A DNA stretch of 13,155 nt from JAFARE01 sp035566535 (GTDB taxonomy: Bacteria; Chloroflexota; Dormibacteria; Aeolococcales; Aeolococcaceae), in NCBI GenBank assembly GCA_035566535.1, contig DATMRA010000012.1, positions 1-13,155 of the forward strand. The letters run 5' to 3'. The position numbers and the translations under genes are program-made. Shown piece after piece: positions 6,720 to 13,155 of this stretch. The notes under the pieces were generated by a model. It saw only the letters and a program-made list of their open reading frames with translations, was not told the origin of the DNA and did not search any database. Within the stretch, counting starts at the first letter, position 1. Every line of letters starts with the position of its first letter.

Positions 6720-8419
6720 GCGCCGAGACCATCACGACTGCCGCGCCCTCCGCGCAGAACTCGTCTGCGGTCGCGCCCGCCGAACCCCTGTGGTTTCGCC
6801 GCGCTGTCTTCTACGAGCTGCTCGTGCGTGCGTTCATGGACGGCAACGACGACGGTGTCGGCGATTTCCCCGGGCTGCTGAGCCGGCTCGACTACCTGCA
6901 ATGGCTGGGTGTCGACTGCATCTGGCTACTCCCGTTCAACAAGAGTCCTTTGCGCGACGGCGGCTACGACATCTCCGACTATTACGACGTGCAGCCAGAA
7001 TACGGCACGGTCGACGACGTGCGTCGCTTCGTGGATGAGGCCCACAACCGGGGCATGCGCGTGATCATGGACCTGGTCATGAACCACACGAGCGACCAGC
7101 ACCCGTGGTTCCAGCAGGCGCGCTCGTCACCGGACAACCCATATCGCGACTGGTACGTCTGGTCGGATGCGCCGAACCGTTATGCCGAAGCGCGCATCAT
7201 CTTCCTCGACACTGAGACGTCCAACTGGGCGTGGGATGAACAGGCAGGCGCCTTCTACTGGCATCGTTTCTTCACGCACCAGCCGGATCTGAACTACGAC
7301 AACCCGCGTGTCCGCGAGGAGATGGTCAACATCTGCCGCTTCTGGCTCGACCTCGGGATGGACGGCTTCCGGCTCGACGCGGTGCCCTACCTGTTCGAAC
7401 GCGAGGGGACGATCTGCGAGAACCTGCCAGAGACTCACGAATTTCTCGCCGACCTGCGCGCGACGGTCGACCGTGAGTACGAGAACAAGGTGTTGCTCGC
7501 GGAAGCCAATCAGTGGCCCGAGGACGTGGTCGACTACTTCGGCACCGAGGAGCGGCCCGAGTGCCACATGTGCTTCCACTTTCCGTTGATGCCGCGCATG
7601 TTCATGGGACTCCGTCGCGAGCAGCGGTTTCCCGTCACCGAGATCCTGGAGCGGACGCCGTCGGTGCCGCACGAAGGCCAGTGGGGCATCTTCCTGCGCA
7701 ACCACGATGAGCTCACGTTGGAGATGGTCAGCGACGAGGAACGTGACTACATGTATGCGGAGTACGCGAAGGACCCGCGCATGAAGCTCAACCTCGGCAT
7801 CCGGCGGCGCCTCGCCCCGCTCTTGAACAACGGTCGACGCCAGATGGAGCTCTTCTACGGGCTGCTGCTGTCGCTGCCCGGCTCGCCGATCCTCTACTAC
7901 GGCGATGAGATCGGGATGGGCGACAACGTATACCTGGGAGACCGCGACGGCGTGCGCACTCCCATGCAGTGGAGCGAGGACCGCAACGGCGGCTTCAGCC
8001 GCGCGGACTTCGCCACCCTCTATCTGCCGCCTCTGATGGACCCCGTGTACGGCTATGCCGCTTGCAACGTGTCGCAGCAGCGGCGCAACGAGTCGTCGCT
8101 GCTGCACTGGCTGCGCCGGTTCGTTGCGGTGCGCAAGCGCTGGCCGGTGTTCGGCGAGGGGTCGTTTGAAGCGCTCGATGCTGCGAATCCATCGGTGTTT
8201 GCATTCCTACGTACCCTTGACGACCATGTGGTGTTGTGCATCAACAACCTGTCCCGTTTCGCGCAACCGGTGGAGCTTGATCTGCGCCGCTTCGATGGCA
8301 TGACCCCGGTGGAGATGCTGGGCCACGTGCACTTTCCGCGCATCGGCGAGCTCCCCTACCTGTTGACAATGGGGCCGCACGGCTTCTACTGGTTCACGCT
8401 CGAGAACGTCGAACGGTGA
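6716..8419 (+). CDS. treS: Trehalose synthase (maltose alpha-D-glucosyltransferase) TreS
   Basis: Cytoplasmic GH13 isomerase interconverting trehalose and maltose; here it most likely supplies maltose from trehalose to the kinase encoded next. The 567 residues cover a normal stand-alone TreS. A short polar tail (about 1-22) precedes WFRRAVFYELLVRAFMDGN, the usual opening. Family motifs include GYDISDYYDVQPEYG (83-97), DLVMNHTSDQHPWF (119-132), GFRLDAVPYLFEREG with nucleophile Asp221, LLAEANQWPEDVVDYFG with acid/base Glu263, and FLRNHDELTLEMV with Asp331. A beta-rich C-terminal domain closes the protein. The GTG at 6716 overlaps the glgE stop (GTGA), with no recognisable Shine-Dalgarno sequence, so reinitiation by ribosomes leaving glgE is likely. 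Some actinobacteria fuse TreS to maltokinase; here the two are separate but joined by the same 4-base overlap. Amylase or glucosidase alternatives are unlikely given the TreS-specific LLAEANQWP and RNHDELTLEMV motifs. Confidence 0.95.
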   Translation: MSAETITTAAPSAQNSSAVAPAEPLWFRRAVFYELLVRAFMDGNDDGVGDFPGLLSRLDYLQWLGVDCIWLLPFNKSPLRDGGYDISDYYDVQPEYGTVDDVRRFVDEAHNRGMRVIMDLVMNHTSDQHPWFQQARSSPDNPYRDWYVWSDAPNRYAEARIIFLDTETSNWAWDEQAGAFYWHRFFTHQPDLNYDNPRVREEMVNICRFWLDLGMDGFRLDAVPYLFEREGTICENLPETHEFLADLRATVDREYENKVLLAEANQWPEDVVDYFGTEERPECHMCFHFPLMPRMFMGLRREQRFPVTEILERTPSVPHEGQWGIFLRNHDELTLEMVSDEERDYMYAEYAKDPRMKLNLGIRRRLAPLLNNGRRQMELFYGLLLSLPGSPILYYGDEIGMGDNVYLGDRDGVRTPMQWSEDRNGGFSRADFATLYLPPLMDPVYGYAACNVSQQRRNESSLLHWLRRFVAVRKRWPVFGEGSFEALDAANPSVFAFLRTLDDHVVLCINNLSRFAQPVELDLRRFDGMTPVEMLGHVHFPRIGELPYLLTMGPHGFYWFTLENVER

Positions 8420-9954
8420 GCGCGCAGACCGCGACAGTCGAGGGCATCCTGGCCGATGCCGGCCTCACCGGGTGGCTCGACGAGGTGGGTGCGTACATCA
8501 ACCGGCAACGGTGGTCGGGTGCGCAGGACACGTCGGTTGCGAGTGTCACAGTGGATGACGCCGCGCTGCTGCTGGAGCGCGACCCGACCGTCATCTTCAC
8601 CGTGACCACGGTTGCGTACACCGACGGGCGTGCGAGGAGCTACGCGCTGCCCCTCGGGCTTCGCCGCGTGGGAGACCCGCTCGCGGAGCGAGCTCCCACC
8701 TTCATGATCGCGACACTCCCTGACGATGAGGGAGGACGTCTTCTGTACGACGCGCTTGGGGATCCCAGCTACGTTCACTGGCTCTGGCAGGCAATCCGCC
8801 AGTGCCGCACGGTGCCGACGGCGACGTCGATGCTGCGTTGCGAGTGCGATGATCCAGCGGCCCTCGAGGACACCGACGCACCGTGGTTGCGCATCCTCAC
8901 AGTGGAGCAGAGCAACACCTCCATCGAGGTCGGCGAGGGGACGTTTCTCAAGCACATGCGGCGCGTCGAGCCCGGTCCGTCACACGAGATCGAAATGGCC
9001 AAGGCGCTCGCCGCCGGTGGCTTCACGCACATCGCGCCGATCCTCGCCGACGTCCTGTACGAGACCCGTGATGGTGTCACCGCGCCACTGGCGATTGTGC
9101 AGCCATATCTTCGCAACAGCGCCGATGGCTGGGCTCTCGCTCTGACGTCGCTGCGCGATCTCTACGCCGACGCCGAGGAGGCGCTCGCCACCGGCGCACC
9201 CGACCCGCACACGGTCGTTACGCGGCAGGGTGGCGCGTTCGACGGCGAAGCTGCGCGTCTCGGCGCCGTCATCGCTGAGATGCACGTCGCACTGCGCGGC
9301 TTGAACGATGGAGCGAACATGCGCCCGGCATCCATAACCTCCGCGCTGCTCGACGCGTGGGCCGATTCGATGATCGCGGAACTGGACGCGCTGCTGGCCA
9401 TTCCGGAGTGGTCGGTGGACCCTCATCACGACGTCAGCGACTCCATACGCTCGCACTTCGAAGCGCTGCGCACTGCAGACCCCAGCGGCCTCTGCATACG
9501 CATCCACGGAGACCTGCACCTGGGCCAGACGCTGCGAGTCGACTCGGGATGGATCCTCCTCGACTTCGAGGGCGAGCCCGACAGAACACCGGCGGAGCGG
9601 CGCGCGCTCGGGTCACCGTTGCGCGACGTCGCAGGCATGCTTCGTTCCTTCGATTACGCGGCCGCGGTCGCGCTCACCGACCGCATCCTGCCTGAGAGCG
9701 CCGACTGGGAAGGGATGATGGCGTTCGGCGACGAGTGGGCCGCCGTCAACCGCACCGCGTTCTGGAACGCGTATGTCGAGACGGTGGGTGATACGCAACT
9801 TCTTCCCACGCCACGCTCCACTCACATGGAGCGCCGCGCTTTCGAGTTGCAGAAGGCGATCTACGAAGTCCGTTACGAGCTCGGGCACCGTCCGTCGTGG
9901 GTGGGCATCCCCATGCGCTTTCTCCTGAGGAGCCGCGATGACGCCGGCGACTGA
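8416..9954 (+). CDS. mak: Maltokinase Mak (Pep2 family)
   Basis: Phosphorylates maltose with ATP to alpha-maltose 1-phosphate, the GlgE donor; cytoplasmic kinase with an aminoglycoside-phosphotransferase-like fold. The 512 residues are slightly longer than typical mycobacterial Mak. The N-terminal cap opens with WLDEVGAYINRQRWSG (20-35), the family signature. TVEQSNTSI (162-170) is the glycine-poor nucleotide-binding loop, followed by the lysine-bearing strand GTFLKHMRRVEPG. RIHGDLHLGQTLR (362-374) is the catalytic loop with Asp366, and LLDFEGEP (381-388) supplies metal ligand Asp383. SPLRDVAGMLRSFDYAA (400-416) is a further Mak hallmark. Start GTG at 8416 overlaps the treS stop in a GTGA, with no clear ribosome binding site of its own. 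Its last 17 bases overlap the glgB start. Position between treS and glgB and the motifs leave little doubt about the function. Confidence 0.94.
   Translation: MSAQTATVEGILADAGLTGWLDEVGAYINRQRWSGAQDTSVASVTVDDAALLLERDPTVIFTVTTVAYTDGRARSYALPLGLRRVGDPLAERAPTFMIATLPDDEGGRLLYDALGDPSYVHWLWQAIRQCRTVPTATSMLRCECDDPAALEDTDAPWLRILTVEQSNTSIEVGEGTFLKHMRRVEPGPSHEIEMAKALAAGGFTHIAPILADVLYETRDGVTAPLAIVQPYLRNSADGWALALTSLRDLYADAEEALATGAPDPHTVVTRQGGAFDGEAARLGAVIAEMHVALRGLNDGANMRPASITSALLDAWADSMIAELDALLAIPEWSVDPHHDVSDSIRSHFEALRTADPSGLCIRIHGDLHLGQTLRVDSGWILLDFEGEPDRTPAERRALGSPLRDVAGMLRSFDYAAAVALTDRILPESADWEGMMAFGDEWAAVNRTAFWNAYVETVGDTQLLPTPRSTHMERRAFELQKAIYEVRYELGHRPSWVGIPMRFLLRSRDDAGD
9927..9932 (+). promoter_or_regulatory. 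Strong Shine-Dalgarno site of glgB inside mak
   Basis: GAGGAG lies 5 bases before the glgB ATG, within the coding sequence of mak. It is the only clear ribosome binding site in the four-gene operon and decides the glgB start. Unlike treS and mak, glgB could therefore recruit ribosomes independently. Confidence 0.75.
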
Positions 9955-12124
9955 CACGCGCGATTGGACCGCCGACGTCGCCCAGCTGCTGGCCGGCAGC
10001 CACCACGACCCCCACCAAGTCCTGGGACCGCACCCGGTCGACGGCGTTACGGTGGTCAGAGCGTTCCATCCCGACGCGCTCGAGATAAGCGTCGCGCATC
10101 CGGGTGGCGTGGTCCCGATGCGCCAGGTGGACCCGTCCGGCCTTTTCGAGGCGACAGTGTCGGTGAAGCAGCTCGCCGGCTACCGGCTGCGCTTTCGCAC
10201 GGCATCCGCCGAATGGGAGGCCGAGGACCCATACCGCTTCCTCCCGACGCTCGGTGAGCTCGATCTGCATCTCATCGGAGAAGGCACGCACAAGGAGCTG
10301 TGGCGCCGTCTCGGCGCTCGAGTCATCGAGCACCAGGGAGTGCACGGCACGGCATTCGCTGTCTGGGCGCCGAACGCGCGCGGCGTGCACCTGGTCAGTG
10401 ACGCGAACCACTGGGACGCGCGAACGTGGCCCATGCGGTCGCTCGGCACATCCGGAGTCTGGGAGATGTTCGTGCCTGCGATCGGCGCGGGAACCCGCTA
10501 CAAGTACCTGGTCACGCGCGTCAACGGCAACCAGGTGCTGAAGGCGGATCCGCTCGCACGCGCCGCCGAGAGGCCGCCGGCCACCGCGAGCATCGTCGAC
10601 GAGTCGCACTACGCATGGAACGACGCGGCCTGGATGCAGCAGCGCTCCTCATGGCGGGCGGTCCCGTCACCACTGGCCGTTTACGAGGTGCATCTCGGGT
10701 CCTGGCGACGGGGTGAGGACAATGCCGTTCTCGGGTACCGCGAGCTCGCGCGCCGCCTGGCCGAGCACTGTGCGGTCACCGGCTTCACCCACGTCGAGCT
10801 GCTGCCGGTCATGGAGCACCCCTTCGGCGGGTCGTGGGGATACCAGGTCACGGGGTACTTCTCGCCCACCGCGCGTTTCGGGGCGCCCGACGACTTTCGC
10901 TTCTTTGTCGACCATCTTCACCAACACGGGATCGGCGTGATCCTGGACTGGGTGCCCGCGCACTTCCCGCGAGACGACTGGGCGCTGGCCAGGTTCGACG
11001 GGACGCCCCTGTACGAGCATGCGGATCCGCGGCGGGGCGAGCATCCTGATTGGGGCACATATGTCTTCAACTACGGACGCAACGAAGTGCACAACTTCCT
11101 GGTCGCCAACGCACGATACTGGTCGGAAGAGTTCCACATCGATGGACTCCGCGTCGACGCCGTGGCGTCGATGCTCTATCTCGACTACTCCAGGCGGCCG
11201 GGTGAGTGGCTGCCCAACCGGTACGGAGGCCGGGAGAACCTGGAGGCGATCGCTCTCCTTCGCGATGTGAACGAACAGCTGCCGCGCGATTACCCGGGCG
11301 TGATGACCATAGCCGAGGAGTCCACGGCGTGGCCGGGTGTGTCACGGCCGGTGGTGGCGGGCGGACTCGGTTTCACGTTCAAATGGAACATGGGCTGGAT
11401 GCACGACACGCTCGACTACATGACGCAGGACCCTGTGTTCCGGCGCTATCAGCACCAGAAGCTCACGTTCGGACTCTGGTACGCGTGGTCCGAGAACTTC
11501 GTTCTGCCGCTGTCCCACGACGAGGTCGTGCATATGAAAGGCTCGCTGCTGCGGAAGATGGCAGGGGACCCGTGGCAGCGGTTCGCCAATCTGCGCGCGC
11601 TGTTCGCATGGATGTGGGCCCACCCGGGAAAGAAGCTCCTCTTCATGGGCGGAGAGTTCGCGCAACCCGGCGAGTGGTCGCACCAGTCCTCACTGCCATG
11701 GGAGCTGCTGTCGCAGCCGGAGCACAGCGGCGTCCTGCGCCTCATCGAAGACCTCGGTGCTCGCTATCGCGACACGCCCGCGCTCTTCGAGGTGGACGAC
11801 CGCGCGCAGGGCTTCCAGTGGATCGACGCGGGCAATGCAGACCAGAACGTCATCGCCTTCGTTCGATATGACGCGCACGGCCATCCAGGAATCGCATGCA
11901 TCGCCAATTTCTCTCCCGTGGTCCACCACGACTTTCGCATCGGCTTGCCGCTCCCCGGACGCTGGAACGAAGTGCTCAATACCGACTCCTCGCTCTATGG
12001 CGGCAGCGGCCAGGGAAACCTGGGTGCCGTGGAGACCGAGGACGTACGCTGGCACACCTTTCCCCAGTCCACCAGGATGACGCTGCCCCCACTCGCCGTT
12101 GTTTGGCTTTCGCCCGCCTCCTGA
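9938..12124 (+). CDS. glgB: 1,4-alpha-glucan branching enzyme GlgB
   Basis: Introduces alpha-1,6 branches into the linear glucan made by GlgE; cytoplasmic GH13_9 enzyme. The 728 residues equal the normal long form (E. coli GlgB is 728). Domains in order: N-terminal N1 module (about 10-115, HHDPHQVLGPHPVDG opening), CBM48 (about 130-220, GTAFAVWAPNARGVHLVSD), GH13 barrel (about 245-605) and C-terminal beta domain (about 625-726). Barrel motifs: YEVHLGSWRR, ELLPVMEHPFGGSWGYQVTG, DWVPAHFPRD, nucleophile Asp407 in DGLRVDAVASMLY, acid Glu460 in MTIAEEST, and Asp528 in LPLSHDEVVH. All three catalytic positions sit exactly two residues after those of E. coli (405, 458, 526). ATG at 9938 follows a GAGGAG at 5-base spacing and overlaps the mak end by 17 bases. 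Last gene of the operon; no convincing T-rich terminator follows. Confidence 0.97.
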   Translation: MTPATDTRDWTADVAQLLAGSHHDPHQVLGPHPVDGVTVVRAFHPDALEISVAHPGGVVPMRQVDPSGLFEATVSVKQLAGYRLRFRTASAEWEAEDPYRFLPTLGELDLHLIGEGTHKELWRRLGARVIEHQGVHGTAFAVWAPNARGVHLVSDANHWDARTWPMRSLGTSGVWEMFVPAIGAGTRYKYLVTRVNGNQVLKADPLARAAERPPATASIVDESHYAWNDAAWMQQRSSWRAVPSPLAVYEVHLGSWRRGEDNAVLGYRELARRLAEHCAVTGFTHVELLPVMEHPFGGSWGYQVTGYFSPTARFGAPDDFRFFVDHLHQHGIGVILDWVPAHFPRDDWALARFDGTPLYEHADPRRGEHPDWGTYVFNYGRNEVHNFLVANARYWSEEFHIDGLRVDAVASMLYLDYSRRPGEWLPNRYGGRENLEAIALLRDVNEQLPRDYPGVMTIAEESTAWPGVSRPVVAGGLGFTFKWNMGWMHDTLDYMTQDPVFRRYQHQKLTFGLWYAWSENFVLPLSHDEVVHMKGSLLRKMAGDPWQRFANLRALFAWMWAHPGKKLLFMGGEFAQPGEWSHQSSLPWELLSQPEHSGVLRLIEDLGARYRDTPALFEVDDRAQGFQWIDAGNADQNVIAFVRYDAHGHPGIACIANFSPVVHHDFRIGLPLPGRWNEVLNTDSSLYGGSGQGNLGAVETEDVRWHTFPQSTRMTLPPLAVVWLSPAS

Positions 12125-12141
12125 GCCTCATACCCGCCCCA

Positions 12142-12170
12142 TTGCTTAACCGGGAACGGAGGCCGACAAT
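12142..12170 (+). promoter_or_regulatory. Candidate promoter for the DksA/TraR-like gene
   Basis: TTGCTT (12142-12147) and GACAAT (12165-12170) are separated by 17 bases, in the gap after glgB and about 120 bases before the next start. The match to the housekeeping consensus is partial: three of six at minus-35 and four of six at minus-10. Co-transcription with glgB is equally possible. Confidence 0.3.
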
Positions 12171-12214
12171 TGGGGCAACTGAACCACTGGTCGGGGGAGC
12201 GAGCTTTTCAACCG

Positions 12215-12232
12215 GTCGCACGCGGGTGCGAC
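12215..12232 (+). other. Hairpin in the glgB to dksA-like spacer
   Basis: GTCGCAC (12215-12221) pairs perfectly with GTGCGAC (12226-12232) around a 4-base loop. It lies about 90 bases after the glgB stop. There is no T-run, so it is only a weak terminator candidate; it could also belong to the leader of the next gene or be an operator palindrome. Confidence 0.4.
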
Positions 12233-12257
12233 TGCGCACCGCCGCCGGCCCGACGCA

Positions 12258-12273
12258 GTGCTCCTGAGAGCAC
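12258..12273 (+). other. Hairpin just before the dksA-like start
   Basis: GTGCTC (12258-12263) pairs with GAGCAC (12268-12273) around the loop CTGA. It abuts the purine-rich GGGAG (12274-12278), the nearest Shine-Dalgarno-like stretch before the ATG at 12292, though that spacing (13 bases) is long. Folding could affect ribosome access. Confidence 0.4.
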
Positions 12274-12291
12274 GGGAGATACCAATCGCGC

Positions 12292-12669
12292 ATGGATACT
12301 GAGCAGGCTCGTCAGAGGCTCATCGCCGAACGCGCCCGGCTGGAGGCGGTCCGCCAGGCAGCCGAACGCTTGAGCGCAGGCGCCCGCGAAGCCGCCGAGC
12401 GAGAGCTGTCGTCGGCCGATCAGCATCCTGCCGAGCTGGCCACCGAGACCATCGAACGCGAGCTCGACCAGAGCGTGGTGCTCAGAGTCGACATGGAGCT
12501 GGCTGCGATCGAGGCAGGACTGCGGCGCGTGGACGACGGAACCTACGGTCTGTGCGAGACCTGCGGACAGCCGATCGGGGACGAGCGGCTCGAGGCTCTT
12601 CCCGCCGCGCGCTGCTGCGTCGAGGACCAAGCGAAACTCGCCCGCGCCAATCGCAACGGGAGTCGCTGA
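12292..12669 (+). CDS. DksA/TraR-family C4-type zinc-finger protein
   Basis: Small cytoplasmic protein of 125 residues. Members such as DksA bind the RNA polymerase secondary channel and alter initiation; the role of this one is inferred from family only. Residues about 1-80 are charged and helical with Ala/Glu/Arg repeats, consistent with the coiled-coil hairpin. The zinc-finger part is GTYGLCETCGQPIGDERLEALPAARCCVEDQ: Cys88 and Cys91 form the first pair. The second pair, normally CxxC, reads Cys109-Val-Glu-Asp112 preceded by Cys108, so the fourth ligand position is Asp unless Cys108 substitutes. At the coiled-coil tip HPAELA (45-50) aligns with DPADRA of E. coli DksA, so both tip aspartates are changed (to His and Glu). 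DksA-like activity is therefore uncertain. ATG at 12292 is the only start giving the full N-terminal helix. It lies downstream of the GlgE operon and converges on purH. Confidence 0.85.
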   Translation: MDTEQARQRLIAERARLEAVRQAAERLSAGAREAAERELSSADQHPAELATETIERELDQSVVLRVDMELAAIEAGLRRVDDGTYGLCETCGQPIGDERLEALPAARCCVEDQAKLARANRNGSR

Positions 12670-12676
12670 CACTCCC
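12658..12676. terminator. Hairpin across the dksA-like stop in the convergent gap
   Basis: GGGAGT (12658-12663) pairs perfectly with ACTCCC (12671-12676) around a 7-base loop that contains the dksA-like TGA. It lies at the junction of two converging genes whose stops are only 12 bases apart, so it could end transcription from both sides. No T-run on either strand; an alternative CTGAC/GTCAG pairing (12666-12670 with 12681-12685) competes with it. Confidence 0.4.
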
Positions 12677-12681
12677 TCGCG

Positions 12682-13155
12682 TCAGTGCCGGAAGTGGCGC
12701 TCGCCGGTATGGACGACAGCCATGCCCAAGGCATCCGCGGCGGCGATCACATCCGCGTCCCGCTTGCTGCCGCCCGGGTGGATGACCGAGCGAACGCCGG
12801 CGCGGCCGAGTGTCTCGATGCCGTCCGGCATGGGGAAGAACGCATCGGATGCGGCCGCGCCGCCCACGGCGGCGGCGCCCGCGCGAGCGACCGCGAGCTC
12901 GGCAGCCTCGACGCGAGACATCTGGCCCGCGCCGATGCCGATCGCCATGCCCTCGTGGGCGATGACGACCGCGTTGGATTTGACGTGACGGCACACGCGC
13001 CAGGCGACCAGCAGATCCTGCCATTCCACCTCGTCAGGCGCCCGGCTGCTGGGCACTGACATGCGGGAACGGTCCGTGGAAACGCGGTCGGGTGTTTGTA
13101 CCAAAAGACCACCGTCGATGCTGCGCACGTCCAGCTGAGCAGCGCATGACGGACG
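12682..13155 (-). CDS. purH: Bifunctional AICAR transformylase/IMP cyclohydrolase PurH, C-terminal part
   Basis: PurH carries out the last two steps of IMP synthesis: formylation of AICAR with 10-formyl-tetrahydrofolate, then ring closure. Only the last 157 codons are present; the frame stays open through the right edge and the N-terminal cyclohydrolase domain lies outside. The visible part belongs to the transformylase domain: LDVRSIDGGLLVQTPD near the edge, then VKSNAVVIA, GIGAGQMSRVEAAELA, ASDAFFPMPDGIE, VIHPGGSKRDADVIAAAD, and the invariant C-terminal RHFRH before TGA. An internal GTG at 13128 is not the start, because conserved family sequence continues upstream of it. Nothing in the visible part looks degraded. 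It converges on the DksA/TraR-like gene with a 12-base gap. Confidence 0.95.
   Translation of the reverse strand, partial: RPSCAAQLDVRSIDGGLLVQTPDRVSTDRSRMSVPSSRAPDEVEWQDLLVAWRVCRHVKSNAVVIAHEGMAIGIGAGQMSRVEAAELAVARAGAAAVGGAAASDAFFPMPDGIETLGRAGVRSVIHPGGSKRDADVIAAADALGMAVVHTGERHFRH

Noticed and set aside
12170..12373. A 67-codon frame in the spacer before the DksA-like gene
   Set aside because: It runs 82 bases into the DksA-like gene in another frame, has no ribosome binding site and no recognisable composition.
12685..13059. A 124-codon plus-strand frame opposite purH
   Set aside because: It is antisense to conserved PurH sequence and has no motif of its own.
1..13155. CRISPR array, tRNA, rRNA, phage or toxin-antitoxin genes
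   Set aside because: No regularly spaced direct repeats, no cloverleaf or rRNA-like stretch and no such gene families were seen; spacers are too short and filled as described.

Overview
The window is GC-rich bacterial chromosome with dense, mostly overlapping genes, frequent GTG starts and strong third-position G/C preference. The gene content (a complete GlgE alpha-glucan operon, a DipZ-type thioredoxin, a large AcnA-type aconitase, a DksA/TraR-like zinc-finger protein) suits Actinomycetota or a neighbouring GC-rich terrestrial lineage such as Dormibacterota or Chloroflexota. The sequence alone does not settle the phylum. I see no insertion sequence, phage gene, CRISPR array, tRNA or rRNA; this looks like core chromosome.

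Layout. Positions 1-2667 (minus) hold nearly all of an aconitase, cut at its C-terminus by the window edge. A 205-bp leader (2668-2872) follows, containing a 30-bp imperfect inverted repeat and two hairpins. Positions 2873-4650 (minus) hold two translationally coupled membrane redox genes: a DipZ-like membrane-anchored thioredoxin, then a CcdA-type transporter. An 83-bp divergent promoter region (4651-4733) separates them from the plus-strand operon glgE-treS-mak-glgB (4734-12124), in which every junction overlaps. A 167-bp spacer leads to a small DksA/TraR-like gene (12292-12669), which converges on the C-terminal part of purH (minus, 12682 to the right edge).

How the genes work together. 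TreS interconverts trehalose and maltose, Mak phosphorylates maltose to maltose 1-phosphate, GlgE uses that donor to extend alpha-1,4-glucan, and GlgB adds alpha-1,6 branches. The four genes form the whole trehalose-to-branched-glucan route in one unit. The thioredoxin/CcdA pair moves electrons across the membrane to extracytoplasmic thiols. Aconitase and PurH are housekeeping enzymes.

I found no clear undescribed multi-gene system. The points most worth a second look are the structured aconitase leader, the DipZ module split into two genes in reversed order, the altered DksA-like zinc finger, and the coupling pattern of the GlgE operon.
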